Of a stretch of DNA of 28,438 bases, positions 6,920 to 14,579 are shown in pieces. This stretch comes from JAWLDV01 sp046537975 (GTDB taxonomy: Bacteria > Desulfobacterota > Desulfobulbia > Desulfobulbales > SURF-16), in the NCBI GenBank assembly GCA_046537975.1, contig JBKHJR010000035.1, forward strand, positions 1 through 28,438, written 5' to 3'. The first letter of the stretch is position 1; each line of letters starts with the position of its first letter. The notes below the pieces were generated by a model. It did not search any database, was not told the DNA's origin, and saw only the letters and a list, made by a program, of their open reading frames with translations. A program made the position numbers and the translations under genes.

Positions 6920-8419
6920 ATGGACAGCGCTACTGCAGCAAGCACAACAGAAATAATAACATCAGGCAAACTTGTCTTGGCTCTTCTCACCCCCCTGTTG
7001 GGCGCCTGCCTGGTCAGTTTTTCCGGGAAGAAGCCCAATGTCAGGGAGATGTGGTCGCTTCTGGCGGCTGTTTTTACTTTTTTGCTGATTCTATCCCTGT
7101 CTCCAGGGGTCCTGGCGGGAAAAACCTACTTCTATGAGATTTTTCGTATACTGCCGGGGATAACCGTCAGTCTCAGGGCTGATGCCCTGTCCATGGTCTT
7201 TGCCCTGATCGCCTCGGTTCTTTGGATAGGAGCTGCCTTTTATTCCATGGGTTATATGAGGGCTCATAAGGAGCACTCCCAGACCCGTTTCAACACCTGT
7301 TTCGCAATCGCTATTTTCGGTGCGGTAGGCGTGGCCTTCAGCGATAACCTCTTCACCCTTTACCTGTTTTACGAAGTAATAAGTATCAGCACCTATCCCC
7401 TGGTTGCCCATAATCAGGATAAAGAGTCCTACAGCGGCGGCAGGAAGTACTTGGTTTATCTTACCACTACCGCCAAGGGCTTGATCCTGCCGGCCATGGC
7501 TATCATCTATGTTATGACCGGCAGTCTCGATTTCCCTCACAATATATACTCAGGCATTATTCCAGCCGATGCCGGTTCTGCAATTGTGATAATGCTCTTC
7601 TTCTTCTGTCTTTTCGGTTTTGCCAAAAACGGGGTTATGCCTTTCCACCACTGGCTTCCCGGGGCGATGGTCGCCCCTACCCCGGTCTCAGCCCTCCTGC
7701 ATGCCGTTGCTGTGGTCAAGGCCGGTGTATTTTGTACGGTCAGGGTGATGCTCTACGTTTTCGGCATAAACCTCATGGAGCTGCTTAATCTGGGCATCAC
7801 CACCGCCTATATCGTAGGCTTTACCATAATTATGGCCTCGGTCATTGCCATAACCAAGGATAACCTCAAGGCCAGGCTGGCCTATTCCACAGTCAGCCAG
7901 CTCTCCTATATAATCCTGGGCGTCTGCCTGCTTACTCCTCACGGTATCCAGGGCGGGATTGTCCATATCGCGAATCATGCCTTTTCCAAAATCACTCTCT
8001 TTTTCTGCGCCGGGGCCATTATGATCGCCCACCATAAAAAGGACATCTCGGAAATGGACGGGTTGGGCAAGGCTATGCCCTTCACCTATGCCGCCTTTGC
8101 CATCGCCTCTTTGAGTATGATAGGTGTGCCCCCGGTGGCTGGTTTTGTCACCAAATGGGAACTGCTGATGGGAACGATTGAAGCCGGCTCGTTCGGGATT
8201 ATCCTGATTCTTTTGGCCAGTACACTGCTCAATGTCTGCTATTTCGGTCCGGTGGTTTACAGGGGCTTTTTCTGCAAGCCTCCGGCCGGCGTAAGCTATG
8301 ACCGGGTAAAGGAGGCACCTATGTCCATGCTGGTCCCCCTCTGTTGTACGGCCATAATATCCGTCATAATAGGTTTTTATCCTGATATTTTCATGAATTT
8401 TGTCAGCCAGGTGCTATGA
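6920..8419 (+). CDS. MrpD/NuoL-type antiporter-like subunit 1 of the Nuo complex
   Basis: This 499-residue, about 14-helix protein of the proton-translocating antiporter family (MrpD, HyfB, NuoL/M/N) occupies the place of nuoL. All channel residues are in place: Glu152 (LYLFYEVISISTYPLV), Lys236 (FGFAKNGVMPFHHWLP), Lys267 (HAVAVVKAGVF), Lys357 (NHAFSKITLFF) and Lys412 (GFVTKWELL). The HHWLPGAMVAPTPVSALLHA stretch is typical. It stops near residue 499, so it lacks the long lateral helix and extra C-terminal helix of NuoL and is closer to MrpD. The start ATG 6920 has AAAGGA upstream, and the stop overlaps the next gene as ATGA. It may be annotated elsewhere as NuoL or monovalent cation/H+ antiporter subunit D. 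Which ion it moves cannot be read from the sequence. Confidence 0.88.
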   Translation: MDSATAASTTEIITSGKLVLALLTPLLGACLVSFSGKKPNVREMWSLLAAVFTFLLILSLSPGVLAGKTYFYEIFRILPGITVSLRADALSMVFALIASVLWIGAAFYSMGYMRAHKEHSQTRFNTCFAIAIFGAVGVAFSDNLFTLYLFYEVISISTYPLVAHNQDKESYSGGRKYLVYLTTTAKGLILPAMAIIYVMTGSLDFPHNIYSGIIPADAGSAIVIMLFFFCLFGFAKNGVMPFHHWLPGAMVAPTPVSALLHAVAVVKAGVFCTVRVMLYVFGINLMELLNLGITTAYIVGFTIIMASVIAITKDNLKARLAYSTVSQLSYIILGVCLLTPHGIQGGIVHIANHAFSKITLFFCAGAIMIAHHKKDISEMDGLGKAMPFTYAAFAIASLSMIGVPPVAGFVTKWELLMGTIEAGSFGIILILLASTLLNVCYFGPVVYRGFFCKPPAGVSYDRVKEAPMSMLVPLCCTAIISVIIGFYPDIFMNFVSQVL

Positions 8420-8670
8420 TGATCGTCTCAATAATAGAAACTCTGCGAAACAATATAAAAATAACGATTATTGTCAGTATAGCTGTATTGGTTGGTCTGG
8501 CACTTTGGGGGGGATTTTTCGTTGATACCCATCACGCCCATACCAAAGCGGAGCACTATCCTTTTTTCTGGGCCTTGTTTGGTTTTCTGGGCGGAGTCCT
8601 CCTTATTCTGTTGGCTGCCTTACTGGGCAAGTTGGGAATCATGACCCGCGAGGATTATTACGATGATTGA
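8416..8670 (+). CDS. 84-residue two-helix membrane protein of the Nuo operon, function unknown
   Basis: I do not recognise a named family. Two hydrophobic segments are clear, near residues 15-36 (IIVSIAVLVGLALWGGFFV) and 47-70 (YPFFWALFGFLGGVLLILLA). They are joined by a His-rich loop, DTHHAHTKAEH, and followed by the short charged end MTREDYYDD. The gene overlaps the upstream antiporter gene by four bases (ATGA) and the downstream one by eight, so it is almost certainly translated with them. A structural or assembly role between the two antiporter-like subunits is inferred from position only. The start could be ATG 8416 or ATG 8419. Confidence 0.82.
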   Translation: MMIVSIIETLRNNIKITIIVSIAVLVGLALWGGFFVDTHHAHTKAEHYPFFWALFGFLGGVLLILLAALLGKLGIMTREDYYDD

Positions 8671-10438
8671 TATCTGGTTTCATCCAGCGCTGTACCTGCT
8701 TATCGGAGGTCTGCTTTTGCCTCTTTTCCGGGAAGGGGTAGTCAAGAAGTGTTTCCTGATGGCCGTGCCGGTGGTTACCTTCACCTCGATAATCTATATG
8801 AACAACGGGATATTCGGGGAGGTCAGCTTTCTGGACTGGCAACTGGTATTCGGGCGGGTTGATGCCTTAAGCACCATATTCTGTTACATAATGGCTCTTA
8901 TGGCCATAATCGGCACCCTCTACAGCCTTAATGTGGAAGAAAACGGACAGCATATTGCCGCCTGGTTCTACGCGGCAGGTTCCCTGGGGGTCATTCTCAG
9001 CGGCGACTATCTTTCTCTCTTCCTGTTCTGGGAGTTGATGGCCTTTGCCTCTGTTTTCCTGGTCTGGTTCGGCAGAAGACCGGGTTCGCTTTCCAGCGGT
9101 TTTCGCTATATTCTGATCCATACCCTGGGCGGCTTATTCCTCCTGGCCGGGATTATACTGCGCTACAAGGCAACCGGTGACCTTTCCTTTACCGCCCTCA
9201 ATGTTGACGCTCCTGATCTGGCAACCTGGCTCATTCTTATCGGTTTCATAACCAATGCCGCAGTGGTTCCCATCCATTCCTGGCTTCCTGATGCTTACGC
9301 CGAAGCCTCGGTCCCCGGCGCGGTATTTCTGTGCGCCATTACCACCAAAACCGCGGTTTACGTATTGGCCAGGGGTTTTGCCGGGATGGATATCCTGATC
9401 GCTCTGGGGGCGATTATGGCCCTTTACGCCATAATTTACGGACTAATGGAAAACGACAGCCGCAGAGTATTTGCCTGGGACACCGTCAGTCAGGTAGGCT
9501 ATATGGTGCTGGGAGTAGGGATCGGCACGGAACTGGCGGTCAACGGAGCCTGTGCCCATGCCTTTGCCCATATTCTTTATAACGCCCTTCTTTTTATGGG
9601 CACAGGCGCAGTGCTGTATATGACCGGCACTGCCAAACTGACCGAACTGGGCGGACTTTATAAAAAGATGCCGCGTACTTTTATCTTTACTCTCATTGGC
9701 GGCTTATCCATAGCAGGAATTCCGCTGATGAGCGGTTTTGTCTCCAAATCCATGATAATTACCGCCAGCTTCGAGGAGCATCATCTCTGGGCGGCTTTTG
9801 CTCTGACTCTTGCCTCCGCAGGGACCTTCCTCCTGGCTGGAGTAAAAATCCCCTACTATATCTGGTTCAGCAACAACCGAACCAGTGAAAAGACCTGGAA
9901 AAAGGCCGGAGATCCGCCATGGAACATGCAGGCTGCCATGGCTGCCGCGGCTTTTTTCTGTATCTTGATAGGCTGCTACACCCCATATCTTTACGATAAA
10001 TTGCCCTTTAGTGTGCCTTATCATCCCTATACCGCCTATCACCTGGCAGAAGCCCTGCAGGTTGCCCTTTTCTCAGGGGTAGCTTTTTTCCTCCTGAAGA
10101 AACTGATCGCGCCAAGACCGACAATCAGTCTAGATCTGGACTGGTTTTACCGGATGGGAGGAAGGGGGTTTTTGTGGCTGGATAACCACCTGTTCCAGCT
10201 TATAGATAATTGTGTAGGCGGGATTTACTACTATCTGGGACTGCTGCCCCTTATGACCCTTGCCCGTTTCTGGTCATGGTTTGACTGGAATGTGATCGAC
10301 GGAGTGATAGACGGTACTGCCCGGACAGTGAGAGGACTGGGCGCAGTTGTCAGGCGTTTTCAGCCGGCTCAAATACAGTACAGTATTTTTTATGCTGCTG
10401 CGATAATTGCCGTGGCTATCCTGCTTTTTGCAGTATAA
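8663..10438 (+). CDS. MrpD/NuoL-like antiporter subunit 2, long form with C-terminal extension
   Basis: This 591-residue member of the antiporter family has about 14 core helices plus a C-terminal extension of about 110 residues. The extension ends DGVIDGTARTVRGLG, RRFQPAQIQY and a last helix, resembling the NuoL C-terminus. Glu124 (FLFWELMAF), Lys229 (ITTKTAVYVLARGF) and Lys362 (GFVSKSMI) are kept. Two expected lysines are Asn: Asn198 in FITNAAVVPIHSWLPDAY, and Asn307 in HAFAHILYNALLF. So this subunit may have a modified proton path or a mainly structural role. The first change is, from memory, common in proteins labelled Na+/H+ antiporter subunit D. The gene starts inside the end of the 84-residue gene. 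It is likely the distal subunit of the membrane arm, by its NuoL-like tail. Confidence 0.87.
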   Translation: MIDIWFHPALYLLIGGLLLPLFREGVVKKCFLMAVPVVTFTSIIYMNNGIFGEVSFLDWQLVFGRVDALSTIFCYIMALMAIIGTLYSLNVEENGQHIAAWFYAAGSLGVILSGDYLSLFLFWELMAFASVFLVWFGRRPGSLSSGFRYILIHTLGGLFLLAGIILRYKATGDLSFTALNVDAPDLATWLILIGFITNAAVVPIHSWLPDAYAEASVPGAVFLCAITTKTAVYVLARGFAGMDILIALGAIMALYAIIYGLMENDSRRVFAWDTVSQVGYMVLGVGIGTELAVNGACAHAFAHILYNALLFMGTGAVLYMTGTAKLTELGGLYKKMPRTFIFTLIGGLSIAGIPLMSGFVSKSMIITASFEEHHLWAAFALTLASAGTFLLAGVKIPYYIWFSNNRTSEKTWKKAGDPPWNMQAAMAAAAFFCILIGCYTPYLYDKLPFSVPYHPYTAYHLAEALQVALFSGVAFFLLKKLIAPRPTISLDLDWFYRMGGRGFLWLDNHLFQLIDNCVGGIYYYLGLLPLMTLARFWSWFDWNVIDGVIDGTARTVRGLGAVVRRFQPAQIQYSIFYAAAIIAVAILLFAV

Positions 10439-10667
10439 TTGACGGGATGGGCCGGTCTCTCAGTTTGATGTTCGGGCGAGGGGGAAGGCTTTAATTTTGA
10501 CATATATTGGTCTGTTGCCGCTGTCATGGGGACTGCACCCTGTGAGCGGTACAGGCAGGCAACGGCCACAGTGGAAATTGAAAAGTGGTTAAGGGTCGGT
10601 TATGGATGGATCCTTGATGCACAGGACTTGAAACCATAAATCTACGCACCTTAGAGGTTTTCCGGTA
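10439..10667 (+). other. 229-base non-coding spacer with imperfect hairpin
   Basis: No gene is visible. CCGCT (10518-10522) can pair with AGCGG (10545-10549). Inside this, CA and GGG pair with TG and CCC around a 7-base loop (GACTGCA). Outside it, GTTG can pair with CAAC (10560-10563), with CTGT/ACAG as an alternative. There is no T-run, so it is not a classical terminator. The nuoM ribosome-binding site AGAGG is at 10653-10657. This is the longest gap inside the nuo cluster and could hold an internal promoter or processing site. Confidence 0.4.
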
Positions 10668-12170
10668 ATGGATTTTCTAATAATTAATGAAGGATTTCCC
10701 ATCCTCAGTACGCTGATTTTTCTGCCGCTGGCAGGGGCTCTCGTTCTGCTGCTTATTCCCGATGATAATCTGGCACGGTTGTGGTCCCTAATTGTGACAG
10801 TATTTACCGCATTACTGTCACTGCCCCTCTATATCTATTTTGATAATACCACTGCCAAATATCAGTTCGGAGAACATAGCCAGTGGATATCAACTCTTGA
10901 TATCAACTATGCTCTGGGGATTGATGGTATAAGCCTTCTGCTGGTGCTTCTCACAATCTTTATCATGCCCTTGTGCGTTCTGGCATCCTGGACCTATATC
11001 CAGTCCAGGGTAAAGGAATTCATGATATGTCTGCTGGTGATGGAAACCGCTATGCTCGGGGTCTTCATGGCCCTGGATTTCGTACTTTTCTATATCTTCT
11101 GGGAGGCCATGCTTATTCCGATGTATCTCCTTATCGGGGTCTGGGGAGGGCCCAGAAAGATTTATGCCTCGGTTAAGTTTTTCCTCTATACTCTGGCCGG
11201 TTCAGTTCTTTTTCTGGTGGCCATCATCGCCCTGTACCTCCAGAATGAGACTTTCAGTATCCCGATGATGATGGGCCAGGATTATTCCATGGTGTTCCAG
11301 ATCCTGGTCTTTCTGGCCTTTTTTCTGGCCTTTGCCATCAAGGTGCCCATGTTCCCGTTTCACACTTGGCTGCCGGCTGCTCATGTGGAAGCTCCGACGG
11401 CCGGCAGTGTCATCCTGGCCGGTATTCTTTTGAAAATGGGGACCTACGGTTTTCTCAGGTTCTGTTTACCCATTACTCCTCTGGCCACTCTGAATCTGGC
11501 TCCCTATATCCTCTGGCTTTCCATCGCCGGCATAATTTACGGGGGCTTTACCGCCCTGGCCCAGGCGGATATGAAGAAGCTTATCGCCTACTCCAGTGTC
11601 GGTCATATGGGATTTGTAACCCTGGGTATATTTTTCCTTAATCAAAGTGGGATTGAAGGGGCAATACTGCAGATGCTAAACCATGGGATAACTACCGGCG
11701 CCCTTTTTCTCTGTGTGGGGATGATTTATGAAAGGACCCACAGCCGGGAAATAAAGGACAATGCCGGAATTGCCAAGCATCTGCCTCTTTTTGCGGCCTT
11801 TCTTACCCTGTTCTCATTGTCCGCTCTTGCCTTTCCGGCCACCAACAGTTTTGTAGGAGAATTCCTGGTTCTGGCAGGGGCCTTTGCCGAGAATAAGATT
11901 ATAGCCGGAGCAGCAATCCCGGGAGCAGTCCTGGCAGCGGCCTATATGTATCGTCTCCTCCAGCATGTACTTTTTAAAGGACCCGGGAGGCCGGATGTCA
12001 CCGACTTGAATGCCCGTGAGGTGGTAACCCTTGCTCCTCTGTTGTTTTTTGTGCTCTGGATCGGTCTGGCACCCGGCCCTTTTCTGGAGGTCATGCATAC
12101 AAGCGTCAATAATCTGCTTAGCCAGGTTAATGCTGCCCAGGCCGTTGCACTTCAGGCTTCAGCACTATAG
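10668..12170 (+). CDS. nuoM: complex I subunit M (NuoM)
   Basis: Antiporter-like proton-pumping subunit, 500 residues, of normal length. Channel residues are all present: Glu in YIFWEAMLIPMYLLIG, Lys in FAIKVPMFPFHTWLPAAHVEAPTAGSV (shown in parts), Lys in ILLKMGTYGFLRF, and the NuoM-specific Glu in TNSFVGEFLVLAGAF, where NuoL and NuoN have Lys. The last feature separates NuoM from the two preceding subunits. AQADMKKLIAYSSVGHMGF is also typical. Start ATG 10668 with AGAGG ten bases upstream. nuoN follows after 45 bases. Confidence 0.95.
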   Translation: MDFLIINEGFPILSTLIFLPLAGALVLLLIPDDNLARLWSLIVTVFTALLSLPLYIYFDNTTAKYQFGEHSQWISTLDINYALGIDGISLLLVLLTIFIMPLCVLASWTYIQSRVKEFMICLLVMETAMLGVFMALDFVLFYIFWEAMLIPMYLLIGVWGGPRKIYASVKFFLYTLAGSVLFLVAIIALYLQNETFSIPMMMGQDYSMVFQILVFLAFFLAFAIKVPMFPFHTWLPAAHVEAPTAGSVILAGILLKMGTYGFLRFCLPITPLATLNLAPYILWLSIAGIIYGGFTALAQADMKKLIAYSSVGHMGFVTLGIFFLNQSGIEGAILQMLNHGITTGALFLCVGMIYERTHSREIKDNAGIAKHLPLFAAFLTLFSLSALAFPATNSFVGEFLVLAGAFAENKIIAGAAIPGAVLAAAYMYRLLQHVLFKGPGRPDVTDLNAREVVTLAPLLFFVLWIGLAPGPFLEVMHTSVNNLLSQVNAAQAVALQASAL

Positions 12171-12215
12171 TTGATCAATAAATTACACCCAACATTCAAC
12201 AACAAGGATTAAGAA

Positions 12216-13634
12216 ATGTTGTTTGCACCGGAACTTGTACTTTTAATAGGCAGCCTTCTTATATTTCTATTAAGCTTAGGAGAGGGGAAAGGAAAAGAGG
12301 CCAGAACTGTGACCCTTGTTTTGGGATGCTTTACTGCCGTCGTTCTCCTTTTCAGCTTTAAAGGGGAAGGGACCCTGTTTTTCAAGGCATATAAGGTGGA
12401 CTACTTTTCTCAGTTGTTCAAGCTGGTTATAGTTCTGGGGATGCTTTTTGTCACTGGATTTACTAAGGATCTTAAAGGCATAAGCAGCCAGATCCGACCG
12501 GAGTACTATCTGTTCATGGTGCTTTCCACTCTTGGGCTGGTTATGCTGGTAAGCAGTGTGGAACTGCTTACCCTGTTCATATCTCTGGAACTGTCCTCCT
12601 ATTCCCTTTACCTAATGGTAGCCATGCGGGATGAAAGCTATGGCGAAAGGACACAGATGGAGGGAGCCATTAAGTATATTCTGTTCGGGGTGATCGCCAC
12701 TGGTGTCATGCTCTACGGCATGAGCTTTCTTTACGGCCTGACCGGGACAACCTATCTTGACGCCCTGATTCCCGCTGTCCAGAATCTGATGGGACAGCCC
12801 ACGGCAGTTCTGGCTACGGCCATGGTTATGGGAGGCTTTTTCTTCAAGCTGGGCATATTCCCTTTTCATTTCTGGGTACCAGACGTCTATCAAGGAGCAT
12901 CAAATCCGACAACTTCCTTTATTGCTACTGTACCTAAACTGGGTGCCGTTGCCATACTCATAAGACTGACTATGTTTATCAGTCCTGTTGATGGCGGCGG
13001 TTTCCTGACCAGTATGATGATGGTGCTGGCCGTCCTCTCCATGTTTTACGGTAATCTGTCCGCCCTCGTCCAGACAGATATAAAGAGGATGCTGGGCTTT
13101 TCCGGTATCGCTCATGCAGGTTTTATTCTGGTAGGTTTACTGACCCTAAAGACAACCGGTATGGCAACCGCCATGTACTATATCTTTGGTTATATGGTAA
13201 TGAATCTTGCCTGTTTCCTGGTAATCTGCCAGGTGTCCGGCAAAGGGGAGAACGTATCAGTTGCTGATCTTAACGGCCTTTACAAAAGAGCGCCCCTCCT
13301 TGCCTTGACGCTTTTAGTCGGAATGATGGCGCTTGCCGGCATTCCTCCCTTCGTGGGCTTCATGGGCAAGTTTCTGCTGCTGGCCGGAGCTCTTAAGGGT
13401 GGCTATTTAACCCTGGTTGTCCTGGCTGCAATAAATACCGCGATCGCCATTTATTACTATCTTTCGGTGGTTAAAGCCGCATACTGCGAGACCCCGGACA
13501 ACCGGAGTGAAGTCCTCCCGGACGGCACGGCTAATGTTTTAAGTGTGATTTTAATGATTGTCATAATTTTTATGGGCGTGGCTCCTGATAAGGTTATGTC
13601 TCTGACAACCATTGCGGTCAGTTCTCTTTTTTAA
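12216..13634 (+). CDS. nuoN: complex I subunit N (NuoN)
   Basis: Antiporter-like subunit next to NuoK in the membrane arm, 472 residues, about 14 helices. Key residues: Glu in LLTLFISLELSSYSLYLMVA, Lys in GGFFFKLGIFPFHFWVPDVYQGA, Lys in ATVPKLGAVAILIRL and Lys in GIPPFVGFMGKFLLL. The NuoN traits DVYQGAS and QTDIKRMLGFSGIAHAGF are seen. Start ATG 12216 with AAGGA at 12204-12208. It ends the nuo cluster. The 53 bases after its stop show no strong intrinsic terminator before the tRNA-Gly promoter. Confidence 0.95.
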   Translation: MLFAPELVLLIGSLLIFLLSLGEGKGKEARTVTLVLGCFTAVVLLFSFKGEGTLFFKAYKVDYFSQLFKLVIVLGMLFVTGFTKDLKGISSQIRPEYYLFMVLSTLGLVMLVSSVELLTLFISLELSSYSLYLMVAMRDESYGERTQMEGAIKYILFGVIATGVMLYGMSFLYGLTGTTYLDALIPAVQNLMGQPTAVLATAMVMGGFFFKLGIFPFHFWVPDVYQGASNPTTSFIATVPKLGAVAILIRLTMFISPVDGGGFLTSMMMVLAVLSMFYGNLSALVQTDIKRMLGFSGIAHAGFILVGLLTLKTTGMATAMYYIFGYMVMNLACFLVICQVSGKGENVSVADLNGLYKRAPLLALTLLVGMMALAGIPPFVGFMGKFLLLAGALKGGYLTLVVLAAINTAIAIYYYLSVVKAAYCETPDNRSEVLPDGTANVLSVILMIVIIFMGVAPDKVMSLTTIAVSSLF

Positions 13635-13687
13635 GAAGGTGAAATTTCCTCCCTCAATCCTATTACTTATCCTCAATTCCCGCCCTC

Positions 13688-13715
13688 TTGACATAATTAA
13701 AAAACCGGTTATATT
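13688..13715 (+). promoter_or_regulatory. sigma70-like promoter of tRNA-Gly
   Basis: A perfect -35 TTGACA (13688-13693), a 16-base spacer and TATATT (13710-13715) lie just upstream of the tRNA. The start would be about 10 bases before the mature 5' end, as is usual for single tRNA genes. It could also drive the downstream rimP operon by read-through. Confidence 0.65.
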
Positions 13716-13731
13716 GGATTACTAAGTATAA

Positions 13732-13807
13732 GCGGACATAGCTCAGCTGGTAGAGTACAAGCTTCCCAAGCTTGGTGTCGCGGGTTCGAGCCCCGTTGTC
13801 CGCTCCA
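13732..13807 (+). tRNA. tRNA-Gly (CCC)
   Basis: A 76-base cloverleaf. Acceptor GCGGACA pairs with TGTCCGC. The D-arm is GCTCAGCTGGTAGAGT. The anticodon stem CAAGC/GCTTG holds loop TTCCCAA with anticodon CCC. The T-arm is CGGGTTCGAGCCCCG, discriminator T, and encoded CCA ends at 13807. It reads GGG codons. It stands alone between nuoN and rimP, with its own promoter and a downstream terminator. Confidence 0.97.
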
Positions 13808-13932
13808 ATACGAGATCAACAGGTTTATTTTTCCCTGCTTAATAATATAAGAGATAAGAGCAAGGTGTGCTGAATAACCTGGTGAGCTACGGCAGATAAG
13901 CCATTGCATAACCGTGCAGTGCAGTAGTTTTC

Positions 13933-13961
13933 AAAAAGTGGGCCTGTGCCCGCTTTTTTTT
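13933..13961 (+). terminator. intrinsic terminator/attenuator between tRNA-Gly and rimP
   Basis: A strong hairpin AGTGGGC-CTGT-GCCCGCT (13937-13954) is preceded by A-rich and followed by T-rich DNA (13954-13961). It fits a rho-independent terminator. The A-run and T-run can extend the stem. It sits 85 bases before rimP, so it would end the tRNA transcript or act as an attenuator for the operon that contains nusA. The 125 bases between the tRNA and the hairpin hold no gene I can support. Confidence 0.88.
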
Positions 13962-14031
13962 ATTTCAGGGCTGAGCAATTTTTTGATAATTTATATAGTT
14001 TATCTGGGCTTATGCGTGAATGTTGGTGACT

Positions 14032-14037
14032 TATAAT
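14032..14037 (+). promoter_or_regulatory. possible -10 box just before rimP
   Basis: A perfect TATAAT at 14032-14037 ends eight bases before the rimP ATG. No good -35 is seen 16-18 bases upstream. If used, the transcript would begin at or within a few bases of the start codon and be nearly leaderless. There is also no normally spaced Shine-Dalgarno here, which agrees with this idea but does not prove it. Confidence 0.25.
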
Positions 14038-14045
14038 CAAGTAGG

Positions 14046-14513
14046 ATGATGTCTTTTCAGGATAATATTCTCAAAGAAGTAACCGGTCTTGTTGAGCCGG
14101 TGATCGAAGATAAGGGCCTTGAACTGGTTGATATCGAATACAGCCGGGGGCCCGGCGGAAATGTCCTCAGGATAATCATATTCAAGGAAGGCGGGGTCAC
14201 AATTGATGACTGTACCGAGGTGAGTAAAGAGGTAAGCCAACTGCTTGATGTTGAGGATATCCTTGACCATGGTTATAATCTGGAAGTATCATCCCCGGGA
14301 TTGACCAGGCCCTTAAAGAGCAGACGTGACTTTGAGAGAAATATCGGCGAAAAGGTTAACTTGACCTGCACCCTTGAAAAAGGTGGTACTGAATCAGTCA
14401 GTGGTTTAATTCGTCAGGTAGGGGATGACTCCATAACCCTGGAAGGCGGTGATGGTTTGATAAATCTTCCCATGACAAGAATAATAAAAGGAAAATTGGT
14501 TATTGAGTTTTAA
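14046..14513 (+). CDS. rimP: ribosome maturation factor RimP
   Basis: RimP is a cytoplasmic factor for 30S subunit assembly. It has 155 residues, normal for the family. The N-terminal alpha/beta domain contains KGLELVDIEYSRGPGGNVLRI and VTIDDCTEVSKEVSQLLD. The conserved link YNLEVSSPGLTRPLKSRRDF is complete, and the C-terminal SH3-like domain follows (EGGDGLINLPMTRIIKGKL). The start may be ATG 14046 or 14049. AGGA directly before is too close for a normal ribosome-binding site. It heads the rimP-nusA-infB cluster downstream of the tRNA-Gly and terminator. Confidence 0.94.
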   Translation: MMSFQDNILKEVTGLVEPVIEDKGLELVDIEYSRGPGGNVLRIIIFKEGGVTIDDCTEVSKEVSQLLDVEDILDHGYNLEVSSPGLTRPLKSRRDFERNIGEKVNLTCTLEKGGTESVSGLIRQVGDDSITLEGGDGLINLPMTRIIKGKLVIEF

Positions 14514-14579
14514 ACTGGCAGTGCCTTGTTTAATGCTTGAGACTACATAGAGCCCGTAGAGACGGTGGAGTATATATCG

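Noticed and set aside
13709..13909. Minus-strand reading frame of 66 codons covering tRNA-Gly
   Set aside because: It is the antisense of a tRNA and shows the SGQRGSNPRHQAWEA type of peptide that is a known false prediction over tRNAs.
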